NCBI RefSeq assembly: GCF_946151065.1
Contig: NZ_CAMGZA010000001.1
Coordinates: forward strand, 930,001-994,000
DNA length: 64,000 nucleotides
Reading direction: 5' to 3'
Source of the DNA: Microbacterium sp. Marseille-Q6965
Lineage (GTDB): Bacteria > Actinomycetota > Actinomycetes > Actinomycetales > Microbacteriaceae
Part shown: piece after piece, positions 17,215 through 26,408 of the stretch
Layout of the letters: each line of letters begins with the position of its first letter
Numbering within the stretch: the first letter of the stretch is position 1
Notes under the pieces: model-generated
The model's database searches: none
What the model saw: only the letters and a program-made list of their open reading frames with translations
What the model was told of the DNA's origin: nothing
Made by a program: the position numbers and the translations under genes

Positions 17215-17745
17215 ATGAGGGCTTGGGTCGTGCGCTTCGGGAGCATGTACGCGTTCAACGTGCTCGTGCTGCTGGTGGCCGGCTGGCTGACGCCGGCGCG
17301 CGTGGGCTGGAATGCGCTGTGGTCGGCGGTGATCCTCACGCTCGCGACGATCTTCCTCAAGCCCCTGCTGGCGAGGGTCTTCCGGGGCGCGACGGCGGGG
17401 ATGGCCCGCCGCGCCGGGATGGGCGAACGCCTCACCGAGTACGCCGTGGTCTACCTCGTCGCGCTCGGCATCTGGGTCGTGACTCTCCTCTTCTCCGGCT
17501 CAGACGCGGGCGGTTTCGGCGGGTGGATCCTGCCGCCGTTCATCCTCCTGATCGGGTGGGCGATCTACGACGTCGTCGACGACCGGATCGAGGCGCACAC
17601 CGGCGCGCTGTACGACCGCGCGACGGGCGGCGCGCCGCAGGCGCCCCCCGCGGCGCCCGGACCGAACCCGGCCGCGGAGGCGGGGCGGCGCGAGCTGCGC
17701 GATGGTCTCACCGTCGAGCAGCGGCGGCTGCTCGACGACCTGTGA
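17215..17745 (+). CDS. Membrane protein of unknown function
   Basis: 176 aa. Four hydrophobic segments (about residues 10-28, 36-52, 75-95, 104-122) are followed by a Pro/Ala-rich cytoplasmic tail ending in LTVEQRRLLDDL. No catalytic motif seen and no family recognised with confidence. ATG at 17215 with no clear ribosome site. It lies 42 bases after the RamB-like gene on the same strand and converges on the AhpD-like gene with ten bases between stops. Confidence 0.7.
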   Translation: MRAWVVRFGSMYAFNVLVLLVAGWLTPARVGWNALWSAVILTLATIFLKPLLARVFRGATAGMARRAGMGERLTEYAVVYLVALGIWVVTLLFSGSDAGGFGGWILPPFILLIGWAIYDVVDDRIEAHTGALYDRATGGAPQAPPAAPGPNPAAEAGRRELRDGLTVEQRRLLDDL

Positions 17746-17755
17746 TCGGCGCGGA

Positions 17756-18217
17756 TCAGGGACGCGGCGGCACCGGGTAGCGACCGGCGATGACGATGCG
17801 GTTGAACGCGTTGATCTGGACGGCGAGCCAGCTCACGCCCACGTACTCCGGCTCGGTGAGCACCGCGCCCACGCGGTCATAGACGTCGTCCGAGACGCCG
17901 CCGCGGTGGATGAAGGTGAGCGCCTCCGCCAGCTCGAGCGCCGCACGCTCCCGCTCCGAGAACACACCCGACTCGCGCCACACCGGCAGCTGTGCGAGGT
18001 CGTCGTACGTGATCCCCGCCTTCGCGGCGCGGTCGGCGTGCACGCGCGCGCAGTACGCGCAGCCGTTCAGCTGCGAGCAGTGCAGCAACACGAGCTCCTT
18101 CATGCGCTCGTCGACGCCGTTCTCGCGCGCGATCCGCGCCGCCGTGTCGGCGAAGGCGTCGAGCGCCTGGTACGCCGCCGGCGCCGCCTTCGACAGGTGC
18201 ACGCGCTTCTCGGACAT
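17756..18217 (-). CDS. Carboxymuconolactone decarboxylase/AhpD-like protein
   Basis: 153 aa all-helical protein of the CMD family. The redox motif Cys53-x-x-Cys56-x3-His60 (CAYCARVH) is intact, preceded by MKELVLLHCSQLNG. AhpD-type members use this pair to reduce peroxiredoxin-linked lipoyl groups, so a role as an alkylhydroperoxidase-like antioxidant is likely. The start at 18217 has GAGGA about six bases upstream. A 222-base intergenic region shared with the divergent hydrolase operon lies upstream. Confidence 0.88.
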   Translation of the reverse strand: MSEKRVHLSKAAPAAYQALDAFADTAARIARENGVDERMKELVLLHCSQLNGCAYCARVHADRAAKAGITYDDLAQLPVWRESGVFSERERAALELAEALTFIHRGGVSDDVYDRVGAVLTEPEYVGVSWLAVQINAFNRIVIAGRYPVPPRP

Positions 18218-18321
18218 CGATCCTCCTCGCTCTGCGGCCGTCGTGGACGCCTGGGACGACAGTACCGCGCGCGTGCCGCAGGAAGGCCGAAATCAGTATG
18301 CACGTTAGAGCGACCGATTCG

Positions 18322-18360
18322 GTGCCATTTCGCCTAATGTTCACGCGCCGAAATGTGGCA
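18322..18360. promoter_or_regulatory. Imperfect inverted repeat in a divergent control region
   Basis: TGCCATTTCG at 18323-18332 faces CGAAATGTGGCA at 18349-18360 (reverse complement with two extra bases in the right arm). A -10-like TAATGT lies at 18335-18340 between the arms. It sits in the 222-base gap between the AhpD-like gene and the hydrolase/peptide transporter operon, so it could be an operator for the latter. The rest of that gap shows nothing else clear. Confidence 0.35.
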
Positions 18361-18439
18361 GATTGATCCGCGATTTCCACGCGAGCACGTGCTGGCATCA
18401 CAATGGAGCGATTCACGGCCAGCCACGAAGGGACCCGCT

Positions 18440-19363
18440 GTGAGCTCTGACAGCCCGCGCCACGACGACATCGACGAGTTCTCGTTTCTGGCGCAGCAGG
18501 CGGCCGACCTCGGCGTCGCCGTGCCGGCGGCCCGACGGCTCGACCTCACCCTGCCCGACGGCCGCGTGCTGAGCGGCGTGGCGCTCGGCGAGGGTGCGCC
18601 GCGCGTCGTACTGCTGCATGGCGCCGGACTGAACGCCCACACGTGGGACGCGACGGTGCTGGCCCTGGGCGCGCCGGCGGTGGCGATCGACCTGCCGGGG
18701 CACGGCGACTCGTCGTGGCGCGACGACGCCGCCTATGCGCCGCGCCTGCTCGCCCCGGACGTCGTCCGCGGCATCGAGGAGTGGGCCGCCGGCCCCGTCG
18801 TGCTCGTCGGCCAGTCGCTCGGCGGTGCCACGGCCGCCGCGGTGGCCGCCGCCCGGCCCGATCTCGTGCGCGCCGTCATGCTCGTCGACATCGTCCCGGG
18901 CATCGACGAATCCGGCCCCGCGGAGCTGCGCCGCTTCTACGAGCGCCTCACCTTCCCCTCCCGCGAAGACCTGCTCGACCATGTCGTCGCGTTCGGACTG
19001 GGCGGCGGGCGCGAGCAGGCCCGACGCGGCGTCGTGCTGAACTCGCGCGTGCTGCCCGACGGCACGGTGGAGTGGAAGCACCATTTCGCCCGCATCGCGG
19101 CCTCGGCCCTCGCGCCGGCAGCACGCACGGACGACGGCGAGCGCTGGGCAGACCTCGAGGCGGTGCGCGCGCCCCTCACGCTCGTGCGCGGCACCCGCGG
19201 GTTCGTCTCGCCTGCCGCCCTCGACCGCTTCCGATCCCGACTGCCCCAGGCCGATGTCGTGGAGCTCGAGGCTCCCCACAACGTGCAGGAGGTCGCGCCC
19301 GACGCTCTCGCCGCGCTCATCCGCTCCACGCTCTCCTCGACCGCACCGGAGGGCGTCGCCTGA
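18440..19363 (+). CDS. Alpha/beta hydrolase
   Basis: 307 aa cytosolic hydrolase. It has the oxyanion segment HGAGLNAHTWD (about 60-70), strand-turn IDLPGHGDSSW, nucleophile Ser126 in VGQSLGGATA and a C-terminal His in EAPHNVQEVAPD. The substrate is unknown. GTG at 18440 with GAAGGGA seven bases upstream was preferred to a start 29 codons earlier, which has no ribosome site. It is 22 bases upstream of a peptide-type binding protein, so it may process the imported compound (an amide, ester or peptide derivative). Confidence 0.88.
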   Translation: MSSDSPRHDDIDEFSFLAQQAADLGVAVPAARRLDLTLPDGRVLSGVALGEGAPRVVLLHGAGLNAHTWDATVLALGAPAVAIDLPGHGDSSWRDDAAYAPRLLAPDVVRGIEEWAAGPVVLVGQSLGGATAAAVAAARPDLVRAVMLVDIVPGIDESGPAELRRFYERLTFPSREDLLDHVVAFGLGGGREQARRGVVLNSRVLPDGTVEWKHHFARIAASALAPAARTDDGERWADLEAVRAPLTLVRGTRGFVSPAALDRFRSRLPQADVVELEAPHNVQEVAPDALAALIRSTLSSTAPEGVA

Positions 19364-19385
19364 CGCGCTCCCCCGAAAGGACACC

Positions 19386-20906
19386 ATGTCGCTCACTCCT
19401 CGCCGCGGCATCCGCGCGGCAGCCATCGCCTCCGTGCTCGCCGGGGCTCTCGCCCTCGCCTCCTGCTCCGCGAGCGGTCCTTCTCCCGAACCGACCGAGC
19501 CCGATGCGGACGCCACGCTGCGAGTCGGCCTCGTCCTGGAGCCCGACAACCTCGACATCCGCCGCACCTCGGGAGCGGCGCTCGAGCAGGCCCTGATCGA
19601 CAACGTCTACGAGGGCCTCGTCAGTCGCACGCCGCAGGGCGAGGTCGTGCCGCGCCTCGCAACGGAGTACGAGGTCTCCCCCGACGGCCTGACCTACACC
19701 TTCACGATCGCCGACGGCGTGACGTTCCACGACGGCGGGGAGCTCACGGTCGAGGACGTCGTCGCGTCCCTCGAAGCGGTGCGGGCGGACGAGTCCTACG
19801 TCGATCATGCAGTGCTCGCCAATGTCGCGTCGGTCGAGGCGCCGGACGACACGACCGTGGTGATCACGCTGAACGAGCCGAACCAGAACTTCCTCTTCGC
19901 GCTCGCGGGGCGCGCCGGCCTCGTGTTCGACGAGGGCGACGAGACAGACCTCCGCACGGCCGCCAACGGCACCGGACCGTTCACGGTCGCGGAGTGGGTC
20001 GACGGCGACCACGTGACGCTCGCGCGCAACGACGCGTACTGGGGCGACCCGGCGGGCGTCGCGGAGGTGGTGCTGCAGTACATTCCCGAGGCCACCGCGC
20101 TCGTCAACGCCGGGTTGGACGGATCCCTCGACGCGATCACGGCCGTCGACCCGGAGTTCGTCCCGGAGCTCGAGGGCTCTTTCGAGGTGAGCGAGGGGCT
20201 CACGACCGACAAGTTCATCCTCGCCTTCAACGACGCCGCGCCGCCGCTCGACGACCCCCGCGTGCGGGAGGCGCTGCGGATGGCGATCGATCATCAGGCG
20301 ATCGTCGAGACGGTCGGCGCGGGCACCCCTCAGTTCGGCCCGATCCCCGAGCTCGACCCGGGCTACGAGGACCTGTCGGACGTCGTCGGCTACGACCCCG
20401 AGGCCGCGCGCGAGCTGCTCGCCGAGGCCGGTGCGGAGAACATCGAGCTGGAGCTGACGATCCCGAATGTGTACGGCACGACGGTCTCCACCCTGCTCGT
20501 GGGTGCGTTCGACGAGATCGGCGTTCAGCTGAGCGTCGAGCCGGTCGAGTTCTCCACGTGGCTGAACGACGTGTACACCAACCAGGACTACGAGCTCAGC
20601 TACGTCAACCACGTCGAACCGCGCGACTTCGACACCTGGACCGACCCGGACTACTACTACGCGATCTCGGACGAGGAGGTCCTCACGCAGGTGCAGGGCC
20701 TGTACGCCGATGCCATGCGCGAGACCGATCCGGACGCGTCGGCGCAGCTGCTGGCGGAGGCCGCCCGGATCGTCGCGGAGTACCACCCGGCCGATTGGCT
20801 CTACACCCGCGCCGACATCGTCGCGGTGGCCCCGGGAGTCGAGGGCTTCCCCGCCGACGCCACGAGCACGCGCCTGCCGCTGGCCGGCGTGACGTTCGCG
20901 GGCTGA
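19386..20906 (+). CDS. Peptide-type ABC transporter solute-binding lipoprotein
   Basis: 506 aa extracellular binding protein of family 5 (DppA/OppA). The signal peptide ends in the lipobox LASC with Cys27. Family signatures follow: LEPDNLDIRRTSG, YEGLVSRTPQGEVVPRLA, then DGLTYTFTIADGVTFHDG. ATG at 19386 with AAAGGA five bases upstream. It delivers ligand to the two permeases encoded next. Asp/Glu-rich surface; the ligand cannot be inferred. Confidence 0.95.
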   Translation: MSLTPRRGIRAAAIASVLAGALALASCSASGPSPEPTEPDADATLRVGLVLEPDNLDIRRTSGAALEQALIDNVYEGLVSRTPQGEVVPRLATEYEVSPDGLTYTFTIADGVTFHDGGELTVEDVVASLEAVRADESYVDHAVLANVASVEAPDDTTVVITLNEPNQNFLFALAGRAGLVFDEGDETDLRTAANGTGPFTVAEWVDGDHVTLARNDAYWGDPAGVAEVVLQYIPEATALVNAGLDGSLDAITAVDPEFVPELEGSFEVSEGLTTDKFILAFNDAAPPLDDPRVREALRMAIDHQAIVETVGAGTPQFGPIPELDPGYEDLSDVVGYDPEAARELLAEAGAENIELELTIPNVYGTTVSTLLVGAFDEIGVQLSVEPVEFSTWLNDVYTNQDYELSYVNHVEPRDFDTWTDPDYYYAISDEEVLTQVQGLYADAMRETDPDASAQLLAEAARIVAEYHPADWLYTRADIVAVAPGVEGFPADATSTRLPLAGVTFAG

Positions 20907-20925
20907 CGGCGGACGGGGAGCGAAC

Positions 20926-21879
20926 GTGATCCGCTACGCGCTGACGAGGCTGCTGCTGCTCGCGGTGGGCCTCGTCGTCGCGAGCGCGATCATCTTCCTG
21001 ACCTTGAGGGTGCTGCCCGGCGACGTGGCGCAACTGATCGCCGGCACCAACGGCACCCCCGAGCAGGCGGCACGCATCCGCACCGAGCTCGGGCTCGACC
21101 GCCCGCTGCTCACGCAGTACGCGGACTGGATCGCCGGAGTGTTGCGGGGCGATCTCGGCTCGTCCTTCCTGACCGGCGCGCCGGTGGCCGACGAGCTCGT
21201 CCGCAAGGCGGAGGTGACCGTGCCGCTGGGGCTGCTCGCCCTGCTCGTCGCCCTGCTGGTGGCGCTGCCGCTCGGCGTGCTCTCCGCCCTTCGCCGCGGC
21301 ACGGCCTCCGGCACGGCCATCAGCGTGATCGCCCAGGGCCTGGCCGCCGTGCCTGTGGTGTGGGCGGGCATGATGCTCGTCGTCGTCTTCGCGGTGGGCC
21401 TCGGCTGGCTGCCCTCCCAGAGCTTCCCCACCCGCACCGGCTGGTCCACCCCGGGGGAGGCACTCCGGTCGCTCATCCTGCCCGCCCTGACCATCGGCAT
21501 CGTCGAGGGCGCGGTGCTGCTGCGTTTCGTGCGCAGCGCGACGCTGCAGGCGATGGGTGAGGACTTCGTTCGCACCGCAGCGGCGAAGGGCCTCACCCGC
21601 ACGCGAGCGCTCGTGCGCCACGGCCTGCCGAGCGTCGGCCTGTCGGTCGTCACGGTGCTGGGCGTGCAGGTGGCCGGGATCATCGTGGGCGCCGTCGTCA
21701 TCGAGCAGGTGTTCAACCTGCCGGGCATCGGCCGCATGCTCGTGACCGATGTCGGCGCGCGCGATCTCGAGAAGGTGCAGGGCGAGCTGCTCGTGCTCAC
21801 GGGCTTCGTGCTCGTCATCGGGTTCCTCGTCGACCTGCTGCACCATGCCGTCGACCCCCGGCAGCGGGAGGCGACATGA
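20926..21879 (+). CDS. Peptide-type ABC transporter permease (DppB family)
   Basis: 317 aa. The first helix covers about 1-27, then come the family LPGDVAQLIAG and the long loop with TPEQAARIRTELGLDRPLL. Core helices follow and an EAA loop near 215-230 (FVRTAAAKGLTRTRALVRHG). GTG at 20926 with GGGGAG upstream. The stop overlaps the next permease (ATGA at 21876-21879). It is the second peptide-type system in the window and uses separate ATPases, unlike the one at 98-3832. Confidence 0.94.
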   Translation: MIRYALTRLLLLAVGLVVASAIIFLTLRVLPGDVAQLIAGTNGTPEQAARIRTELGLDRPLLTQYADWIAGVLRGDLGSSFLTGAPVADELVRKAEVTVPLGLLALLVALLVALPLGVLSALRRGTASGTAISVIAQGLAAVPVVWAGMMLVVVFAVGLGWLPSQSFPTRTGWSTPGEALRSLILPALTIGIVEGAVLLRFVRSATLQAMGEDFVRTAAAKGLTRTRALVRHGLPSVGLSVVTVLGVQVAGIIVGAVVIEQVFNLPGIGRMLVTDVGARDLEKVQGELLVLTGFVLVIGFLVDLLHHAVDPRQREAT

Positions 21880-22748
21880 GCGCGCTCGCGAGGCTCTGGC
21901 GCTCAAGCACCGGCCGCTTCGGGCTCCTCGTGGTGGCGGCGGTCGCGGCCACGGCCGTCGTGTCGCTGTTCTGGACGCCGTTCGACCCGCGCGCCGTCGA
22001 CACCAGCGCCCGCTGGGCCGGCCCGAGCTGGCCCCACCTGCTGGGAACCGACAACACCGGGCGCGACGTGCTGAGCCTGCTCATGGTGGGCGCGCGCACC
22101 ACGGTCTTCGTCGCCGTCGGCGCCGGGCTCGTCGCCACGCTGTTCGGCCTGGTCCTCGCGGCGCTCGGGGCGCTCACCCCCCGCTGGACGCGCGAGGCCG
22201 TCGCGGTGCTCATCGACATCCTCATCGCCTTCCCCGTCCTGCTCATCGCGATGATGATCTCGTCGGTGTGGGGCGGCTCGCTGTGGGTGGTCGTCTGGGC
22301 GGTCGGCATCGGGTTCGGCGTCAACATCGCCCGCGTCACCCGGCCCGAGCTGCGGCGCGTGCAGCGCAGCGACTTCGTGCTCGCGGGCCGCGCCGCCGGG
22401 CTCACGCCGTGGCAGAACCTGACGCGGCACCTGCTGCCCAACGTCGCGCCGATCTTCATCGTGCAGCTGTCGTGGGGGATGGCCGTGGCGGTGCTCGCCG
22501 AGGCGGGCCTGTCGTATCTCGGCTTCGGCGCGACGGTGACGGAGCCGTCATGGGGGCTGCTGCTGAGCGAGCTGCAGCGCTACATCGCCCTCCACCCCAC
22601 GTCGGTGCTGTGGCCGGGCCTGGCGATCACCCTCACGGTGCTGGCGCTCAACCTGCTCGGCGACGCGCTGCGCGAGGCGACCGATCCCACGCTGCGTCAC
22701 GGCGACCGTCAACGGATCCCGCACACCACGCCGGGGGTGGTCGCGTGA
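21876..22748 (+). CDS. Peptide-type ABC transporter permease (DppC family)
   Basis: 290 aa partner permease. The family segment HLLGTDNTGRDVLSLLMVGA lies near residues 51-70, and the EAA loop near 160-180 (FVLAGRAAGLTPWQNLTRHL). The C-terminal ends ATDPTLRHG, common to DppC proteins. Its start overlaps the previous stop, and its stop overlaps the GTG of the next ATPase, so the four transporter genes after the binding protein are translationally coupled. Confidence 0.93.
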   Translation: MSALARLWRSSTGRFGLLVVAAVAATAVVSLFWTPFDPRAVDTSARWAGPSWPHLLGTDNTGRDVLSLLMVGARTTVFVAVGAGLVATLFGLVLAALGALTPRWTREAVAVLIDILIAFPVLLIAMMISSVWGGSLWVVVWAVGIGFGVNIARVTRPELRRVQRSDFVLAGRAAGLTPWQNLTRHLLPNVAPIFIVQLSWGMAVAVLAEAGLSYLGFGATVTEPSWGLLLSELQRYIALHPTSVLWPGLAITLTVLALNLLGDALREATDPTLRHGDRQRIPHTTPGVVA

Positions 22749-23551
22749 GCCTCGAGGTCCGTGACCTCACGATCGACATCGACGGCCGGCGCGTGGTGGA
22801 CGGCGTCTCGTTCGACGTGCCCGACGCGTCGCGCGTCGGCCTGATCGGCGAGTCGGGATCGGGCAAGTCCCTCACCGCGCTGGCGATCCTCGGGCTGCTG
22901 CCCGAGGGCGCCGCCGCGACCGGATCGGTCCGCTGGGACGGCGCGGAACTGCTCGGCATGCCGGAGCGGCACCTCGCGCGCCTGCGGGGCGATCAGCTCG
23001 CGATGGTGTTCCAGGAGCCGCAGACGGCGCTGAACCCCATCCGCACCGTCGGCAGGCAGATCGCCGAGGCGGTCCGGATTCACCGCGGCGTCTCGCGCGC
23101 GCAGGCGCGGCGCATCGCGGTCTCGGAGGCGGCGCGCGTGCGGCTGCCCGATCCGGAGTCGATCGTGCACCGCTACCCGCATCAGCTCTCCGGCGGGCAG
23201 CGCCAGCGCGTCGCCATCGCCATGGCGCTCGCATGCGGCCCGCGCCTGCTCATCGCGGACGAGCCCACCACCGCACTGGACGTGACGATCCAGGCGGAGA
23301 TCCTCGATCTGCTCCTCGGCCTCGTCGACGATGCCGGCATGTCGTTGCTGTTCATCACCCACGACCTCGCCGTGCTCTCGAAGGTCGCGACCGAGGGGAT
23401 CGTGCTGGAGCACGGCCGCGTCGTCGAGTCCGCGCCGGTGCCCCGCCTGCTGACCGCGCCGGAGCACCCGGTGACGCGAGGGCTGCTCCGCGATGCCACG
23501 GCGACGCTGTGGCGGGGCGGCGCGCAACAGGACGGGGGCGCGAGCGCATGA
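22745..23551 (+). CDS. Peptide-type ABC transporter ATPase (DppD family)
   Basis: 268 aa. Walker A GESGSGKS at about 38-45, Q-loop [12 protein letters not shown], signature [16 protein letters not shown], Walker [13 protein letters not shown] and H-loop ITHDLAVL are all intact. Shorter at the C-terminus than DppD of E. coli, as is common in actinobacteria, and no iron-sulfur cysteines are evident. GTG at 22745 overlaps the permease stop. It pairs with the next ATPase to energise import. Confidence 0.94.
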   Translation: MSLEVRDLTIDIDGRRVVDGVSFDVPDASRVGLIGESGSGKSLTALAILGLLPEGAAATGSVRWDGAELLGMPERHLARLRGDQLAMVFQEPQTALNPIRTVGRQIAEAVRIHRGVSRAQARRIAVSEAARVRLPDPESIVHRYPHQLSGGQRQRVAIAMALACGPRLLIADEPTTALDVTIQAEILDLLLGLVDDAGMSLLFITHDLAVLSKVATEGIVLEHGRVVESAPVPRLLTAPEHPVTRGLLRDATATLWRGGAQQDGGASA

Positions 23552-24333
23552 GCGAGGTGCTGATCCGGGCCAGCGGCCTGAGCCGGGAGTACGCGGCGCT
23601 GCGGCTCACCGCCTTCTCGCCCCGCCGCGTCACCACGGCCCTGCAGCCGACCGACCTCGAGATCGCGCGCGGCGAGGCCGTCGGCGTGATCGGGGAGTCG
23701 GGGTCGGGCAAGTCGACGCTCGTGCGTCTGCTGCTGGGGCTCGACCGCCCCACCTCCGGCACGGTCGAGGTGGACGGCCGGGCCGTCGACGCGCGGGCCT
23801 CGGCCCGCTCGCTGCACTGGCTGCGCCGCATGACCGGCATCGTCTTCCAGGATCCGTACGCGTCGCTGGATCCACGCATGACCGTCGAGCGCATCGTCGC
23901 CGAGCCGCTGTGGGCGCTGGGCGTCGACGGCGATCACCGGGCCCGCGTGCGGGAGGTGCTCGCCGACGTGGGGCTCGACCCCGAGGCGGCGGCGCGGCAT
24001 CCGCACGAGTTCTCTGGCGGACAGCGCCAACGTATCGCCCTGGCGCGCGCGATCGCCCACCGACCGCAGGTGCTCTTCGGCGACGAGCCCCTGTCGGCGC
24101 TCGACGTGACCGTGCGCGCACAGATCCTGGAACTGATCCGCGGGCTGCGCGAGCGCGAGGGCCTCACGCTCGTCATGGTGTCGCACGACATCGGCGTCGT
24201 GCAGAACCTCTGCGACACGGTCGTGGTAATGAAGGACGGCGCGGTCATCGAGTCCGGTCCCACGTCCGAGGTGTTGCGGCGCCCCCGCGAGGACTACACG
24301 CGCCGCCTGCTCGCGTCGATCCCGACGATCTGA
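23548..24333 (+). CDS. Peptide-type ABC transporter ATPase (DppF family)
   Basis: 261 aa. Walker [10 protein letters not shown] near residues 50-58, Q-loop [16 protein letters not shown], signature [16 protein letters not shown], a Walker B reading [11 protein letters not shown], and H-loop VSHDIGVV. The FGDEP version of Walker B keeps the magnesium-binding Asp and catalytic Glu. Start overlaps the DppD stop (ATGA at 23548). Last transporter gene; a 132-base gap then precedes the zinc dehydrogenase. Confidence 0.94.
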   Translation: MSEVLIRASGLSREYAALRLTAFSPRRVTTALQPTDLEIARGEAVGVIGESGSGKSTLVRLLLGLDRPTSGTVEVDGRAVDARASARSLHWLRRMTGIVFQDPYASLDPRMTVERIVAEPLWALGVDGDHRARVREVLADVGLDPEAAARHPHEFSGGQRQRIALARAIAHRPQVLFGDEPLSALDVTVRAQILELIRGLREREGLTLVMVSHDIGVVQNLCDTVVVMKDGAVIESGPTSEVLRRPREDYTRRLLASIPTI

Positions 24334-24389
24334 GCCCCGCCCGCATCGGGCCGGGTCGGGAATCCGATCCGTGCAATTCACCTCGCGTT

Positions 24390-24407
24390 CACCCGACATA
24401 CCGGGTG
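24390..24407. promoter_or_regulatory. CACCCG-N6-CGGGTG inverted repeat upstream of the zinc dehydrogenase
   Basis: CACCCG at 24390-24395 and CGGGTG at 24402-24407 form a perfect inverted repeat with a six-base spacer (ACATAC), 58 bases upstream of the GTG at 24466. The spacing of one helical turn between arms fits a dimeric regulator. No adjacent regulator gene was found, so the binder is unknown. Confidence 0.45.
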
Positions 24408-24465
24408 CGTTCCGCACGAGCGGCGACCCTGGGGAGACGCGGTCGGCGAGCGAGGGGGTGGCGGC

Positions 24466-25488
24466 GTGAGCGTACGCGAGGTGACGACCGGCACCACGGC
24501 CGCCGCCGTGGTGCGCGACGGCATGGTCTCGGTGGAGCGCCTCGCGCTGCCGCAACCCGGCCAGGGTGAGCTGCTCGTCGCAGTCGACCTCGCGACCGTG
24601 TGCGCCTCCGACCGCACGACACCGACCTCCGGCCCCGCGCGCGTGCTGGGCCACGAGGGGATCGGACGCGTCATCGCGGCCGGTCCGGGTGCCCCCGCCG
24701 GCGTGAAGGATCGGGTCGTGTGGGCGCCCACCGTCTCGTGCGGCCGGTGCGACCGCTGCCGCGGCGGCCGCACGTCCGCCTGTCGTATGCTGCGCCGGTT
24801 CGGAGAGGAACCCGTCGACGGCGGGTGGCCGCTGTCCGGGTCGTTCTCGGCGCACCTGCTGCTGCCGCGCGGCGCCGCCGTCGCGCGCGTGCCCGACGTG
24901 CTGTGCGACGCCGTCGCGGCGTCCGCCGGTTGCGCCGCCGCCACGGTGATGGCCGCGCTCGACGTCGTCGGCCCGATGCGCGGCGCGCGGGTGCTCGTCG
25001 GGGGCGCCGGCATGCTGGGCCTCACCGCCGCGGCCGTGGCGACCGACCGCGGCGCCTCCACGGTGGTCGCCGTCGATCCCGACGCCTCCCGCCGCGCCAT
25101 GGCCCGCGCCTTCGGCGCCACCGAGGCGGTCGCCCCCGGCGCCGCCCTGCCGGATGTCGACATCGCGATCGTGTTCCGGATGTCGCCGGCCCCCGCGTTC
25201 GATGCGCTCGCGATCGGCGGCACGCTCGCGCTCGTCGGCGCGCGTGCCGCCGCCGAACCGCTCACGCTCGATACCGCCCGGCTCGTCGAGCGGCGGCTCT
25301 CCGTCGCGGGGGTCCTCGGCGCTGAGCCGCGGCACCTCACCGAGGCGGTGGCCTACCTCGCGGAGGCGCGTGACCGCTGGCCGTGGGAGCAGCTGGTCTC
25401 CCCCGCCGTGCCGCTGTCGTATCTGCCGACGCTGCTGACGCAGCCGGCGCCCGTCGCCCCGCGTGCCGCGGTCCAGCCGCGCCGCTGA
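24466..25488 (+). CDS. Zinc-dependent alcohol dehydrogenase-like protein (MDR family)
   Basis: 340 aa medium-chain dehydrogenase/reductase. The catalytic zinc ligands are represented by Cys46 and His63-Glu64 (LGHEGIG). A structural zinc site with Cys92, Cys95, Cys98 and Cys106 is intact ([15 protein letters not shown]). The nucleotide-binding glycine motif reads VGGAGMLGL. The layout resembles dehydrogenases found with phosphonate or specialised catabolic genes, but no such genes are here. GTG at 24466 with GAGGGGG upstream. It follows the peptide transporter on the same strand and could oxidise an alcohol released from the imported ligand (inference). Confidence 0.87.
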   Translation: MSVREVTTGTTAAAVVRDGMVSVERLALPQPGQGELLVAVDLATVCASDRTTPTSGPARVLGHEGIGRVIAAGPGAPAGVKDRVVWAPTVSCGRCDRCRGGRTSACRMLRRFGEEPVDGGWPLSGSFSAHLLLPRGAAVARVPDVLCDAVAASAGCAAATVMAALDVVGPMRGARVLVGGAGMLGLTAAAVATDRGASTVVAVDPDASRRAMARAFGATEAVAPGAALPDVDIAIVFRMSPAPAFDALAIGGTLALVGARAAAEPLTLDTARLVERRLSVAGVLGAEPRHLTEAVAYLAEARDRWPWEQLVSPAVPLSYLPTLLTQPAPVAPRAAVQPRR

Positions 25489-25524
25489 CGTCTCACCGCC
25501 TCGGCCGCCGCGGCGCAGCGCCGC

Positions 25525-26202
25525 TCAGCGGGCAGGAGCGTCGCCGCTGAGCTCGTCCGCCGCGTTCTCAGGCTGCTCCGACGTGCCTCGCCCGAAGATG
25601 CGGGACAGCACGCCCGGCTTCTTGCGGGGCTTGAGCTGCTTCTGCAGATACACGGTGCCCAGCCAGCGGCCGAACTTGAAGCCGACGCGCCCCATCCGCC
25701 CCACCTCGACGAAGCCGAGCTTGCGGTGCAGGGCGATCGAGGCCTCGGCGCCCTTGTCGCTGATGACCGCGACGAGCTGGTGCAGCCCGACCTCCTCGCA
25801 GGCCTCGATGAGCGCCTCGAGCAGCGCGCGACCGAGTCCCTTCCCGGTGGCGGCCTGCCCGAGGTAGACGGAGTTCTCCACGGTGTAGCGGAACGCCGAC
25901 TTGCCGGCCCACGGAGAGACGAGCGCATAGCCGAGCACCTGCCCCGTCGGGGCGACGGCCACGAGGAAGGGCAGGCCCAGCTTGCGCAGGTGCTCGAACT
26001 TCTCGACCCACTGCCGGTGCGTCCAGCGCTTCTCGTCGAACGTCACGACCGAGTTCATGACGTAGTAGTTGTAGATCTCCCGGATGTCGGGGATGTCCTC
26101 GAGCCGTGCGGCGCGGATCTCGTACGAGAACGGGCGCTCGTCGCCCGCCTGCCGGGTGCGCAGGTGGTTCCTGCGGCGCCTCTCGTACGACTCGTCGAGC
26201 AT
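25525..26202 (-). CDS. GNAT acetyltransferase (phosphinothricin acetyltransferase-like)
   Basis: 225 aa. The GNAT core has IRAARLEDIPDIREIYNYYV at about 29-48, as in PAT/YwnH-type acetyltransferases, and the acetyl-CoA loop QAATGKGLGRALLEAL near 115-130. SDKGAEASIALHRKLGFVEV ends the core. A basic, charged C-terminal tail (about 185-225) is unusual. Likely acetylates the amino group of a small amino-acid analogue; the actual substrate is unknown. The ATG at 26202 follows TAATCT by six bases, a leaderless start. Confidence 0.85.
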   Translation of the reverse strand: MLDESYERRRRNHLRTRQAGDERPFSYEIRAARLEDIPDIREIYNYYVMNSVVTFDEKRWTHRQWVEKFEHLRKLGLPFLVAVAPTGQVLGYALVSPWAGKSAFRYTVENSVYLGQAATGKGLGRALLEALIEACEEVGLHQLVAVISDKGAEASIALHRKLGFVEVGRMGRVGFKFGRWLGTVYLQKQLKPRKKPGVLSRIFGRGTSEQPENAADELSGDAPAR

Positions 26203-26235
26203 GCACTCAGATTACGCGCTCGCCGCCGCGCCCCC

Positions 26236-26355
26236 GCGCGGCAACGATCCGGTCGCGCGGCAAGCATCTCGCGCTGCCGCATCCCCGCGCGGCAACGCTC
26301 CCGTCCCGTGGCAAGCATTTCTCGCTGCCGCGCGGCACAAACGTTGCCGCGCGGC
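26236..26355. repeat. Two repeat units plus an inverted end, upstream of the AbiEi-like gene
   Basis: Unit A (26236-26280) and unit B (26286-26332) share GCGCGGCAACG, then a variable stretch ending in GGCAAGCAT, then CGCTGCCGC. They are followed by CAAACGTTGCCGCGCGG at 26337-26353, which is the reverse complement of the unit start. Overall the block is a nested palindromic repeat. A third related copy lies on the other side of the same gene at 27351-27424. Repeat class unknown; it resembles a REP/MITE-like element rather than CRISPR. Confidence 0.7.
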
Positions 26356-26408
26356 GAGAGTCCACAGGCATCCTCGCCAGCGGGGCGTCCGCGGGCATGC
26401 TGGGGCCC

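Noticed and set aside
26236..26355. Possible CRISPR array
   Set aside because: Only two units with internal palindromes, no constant repeat/spacer lengths and no cas genes.
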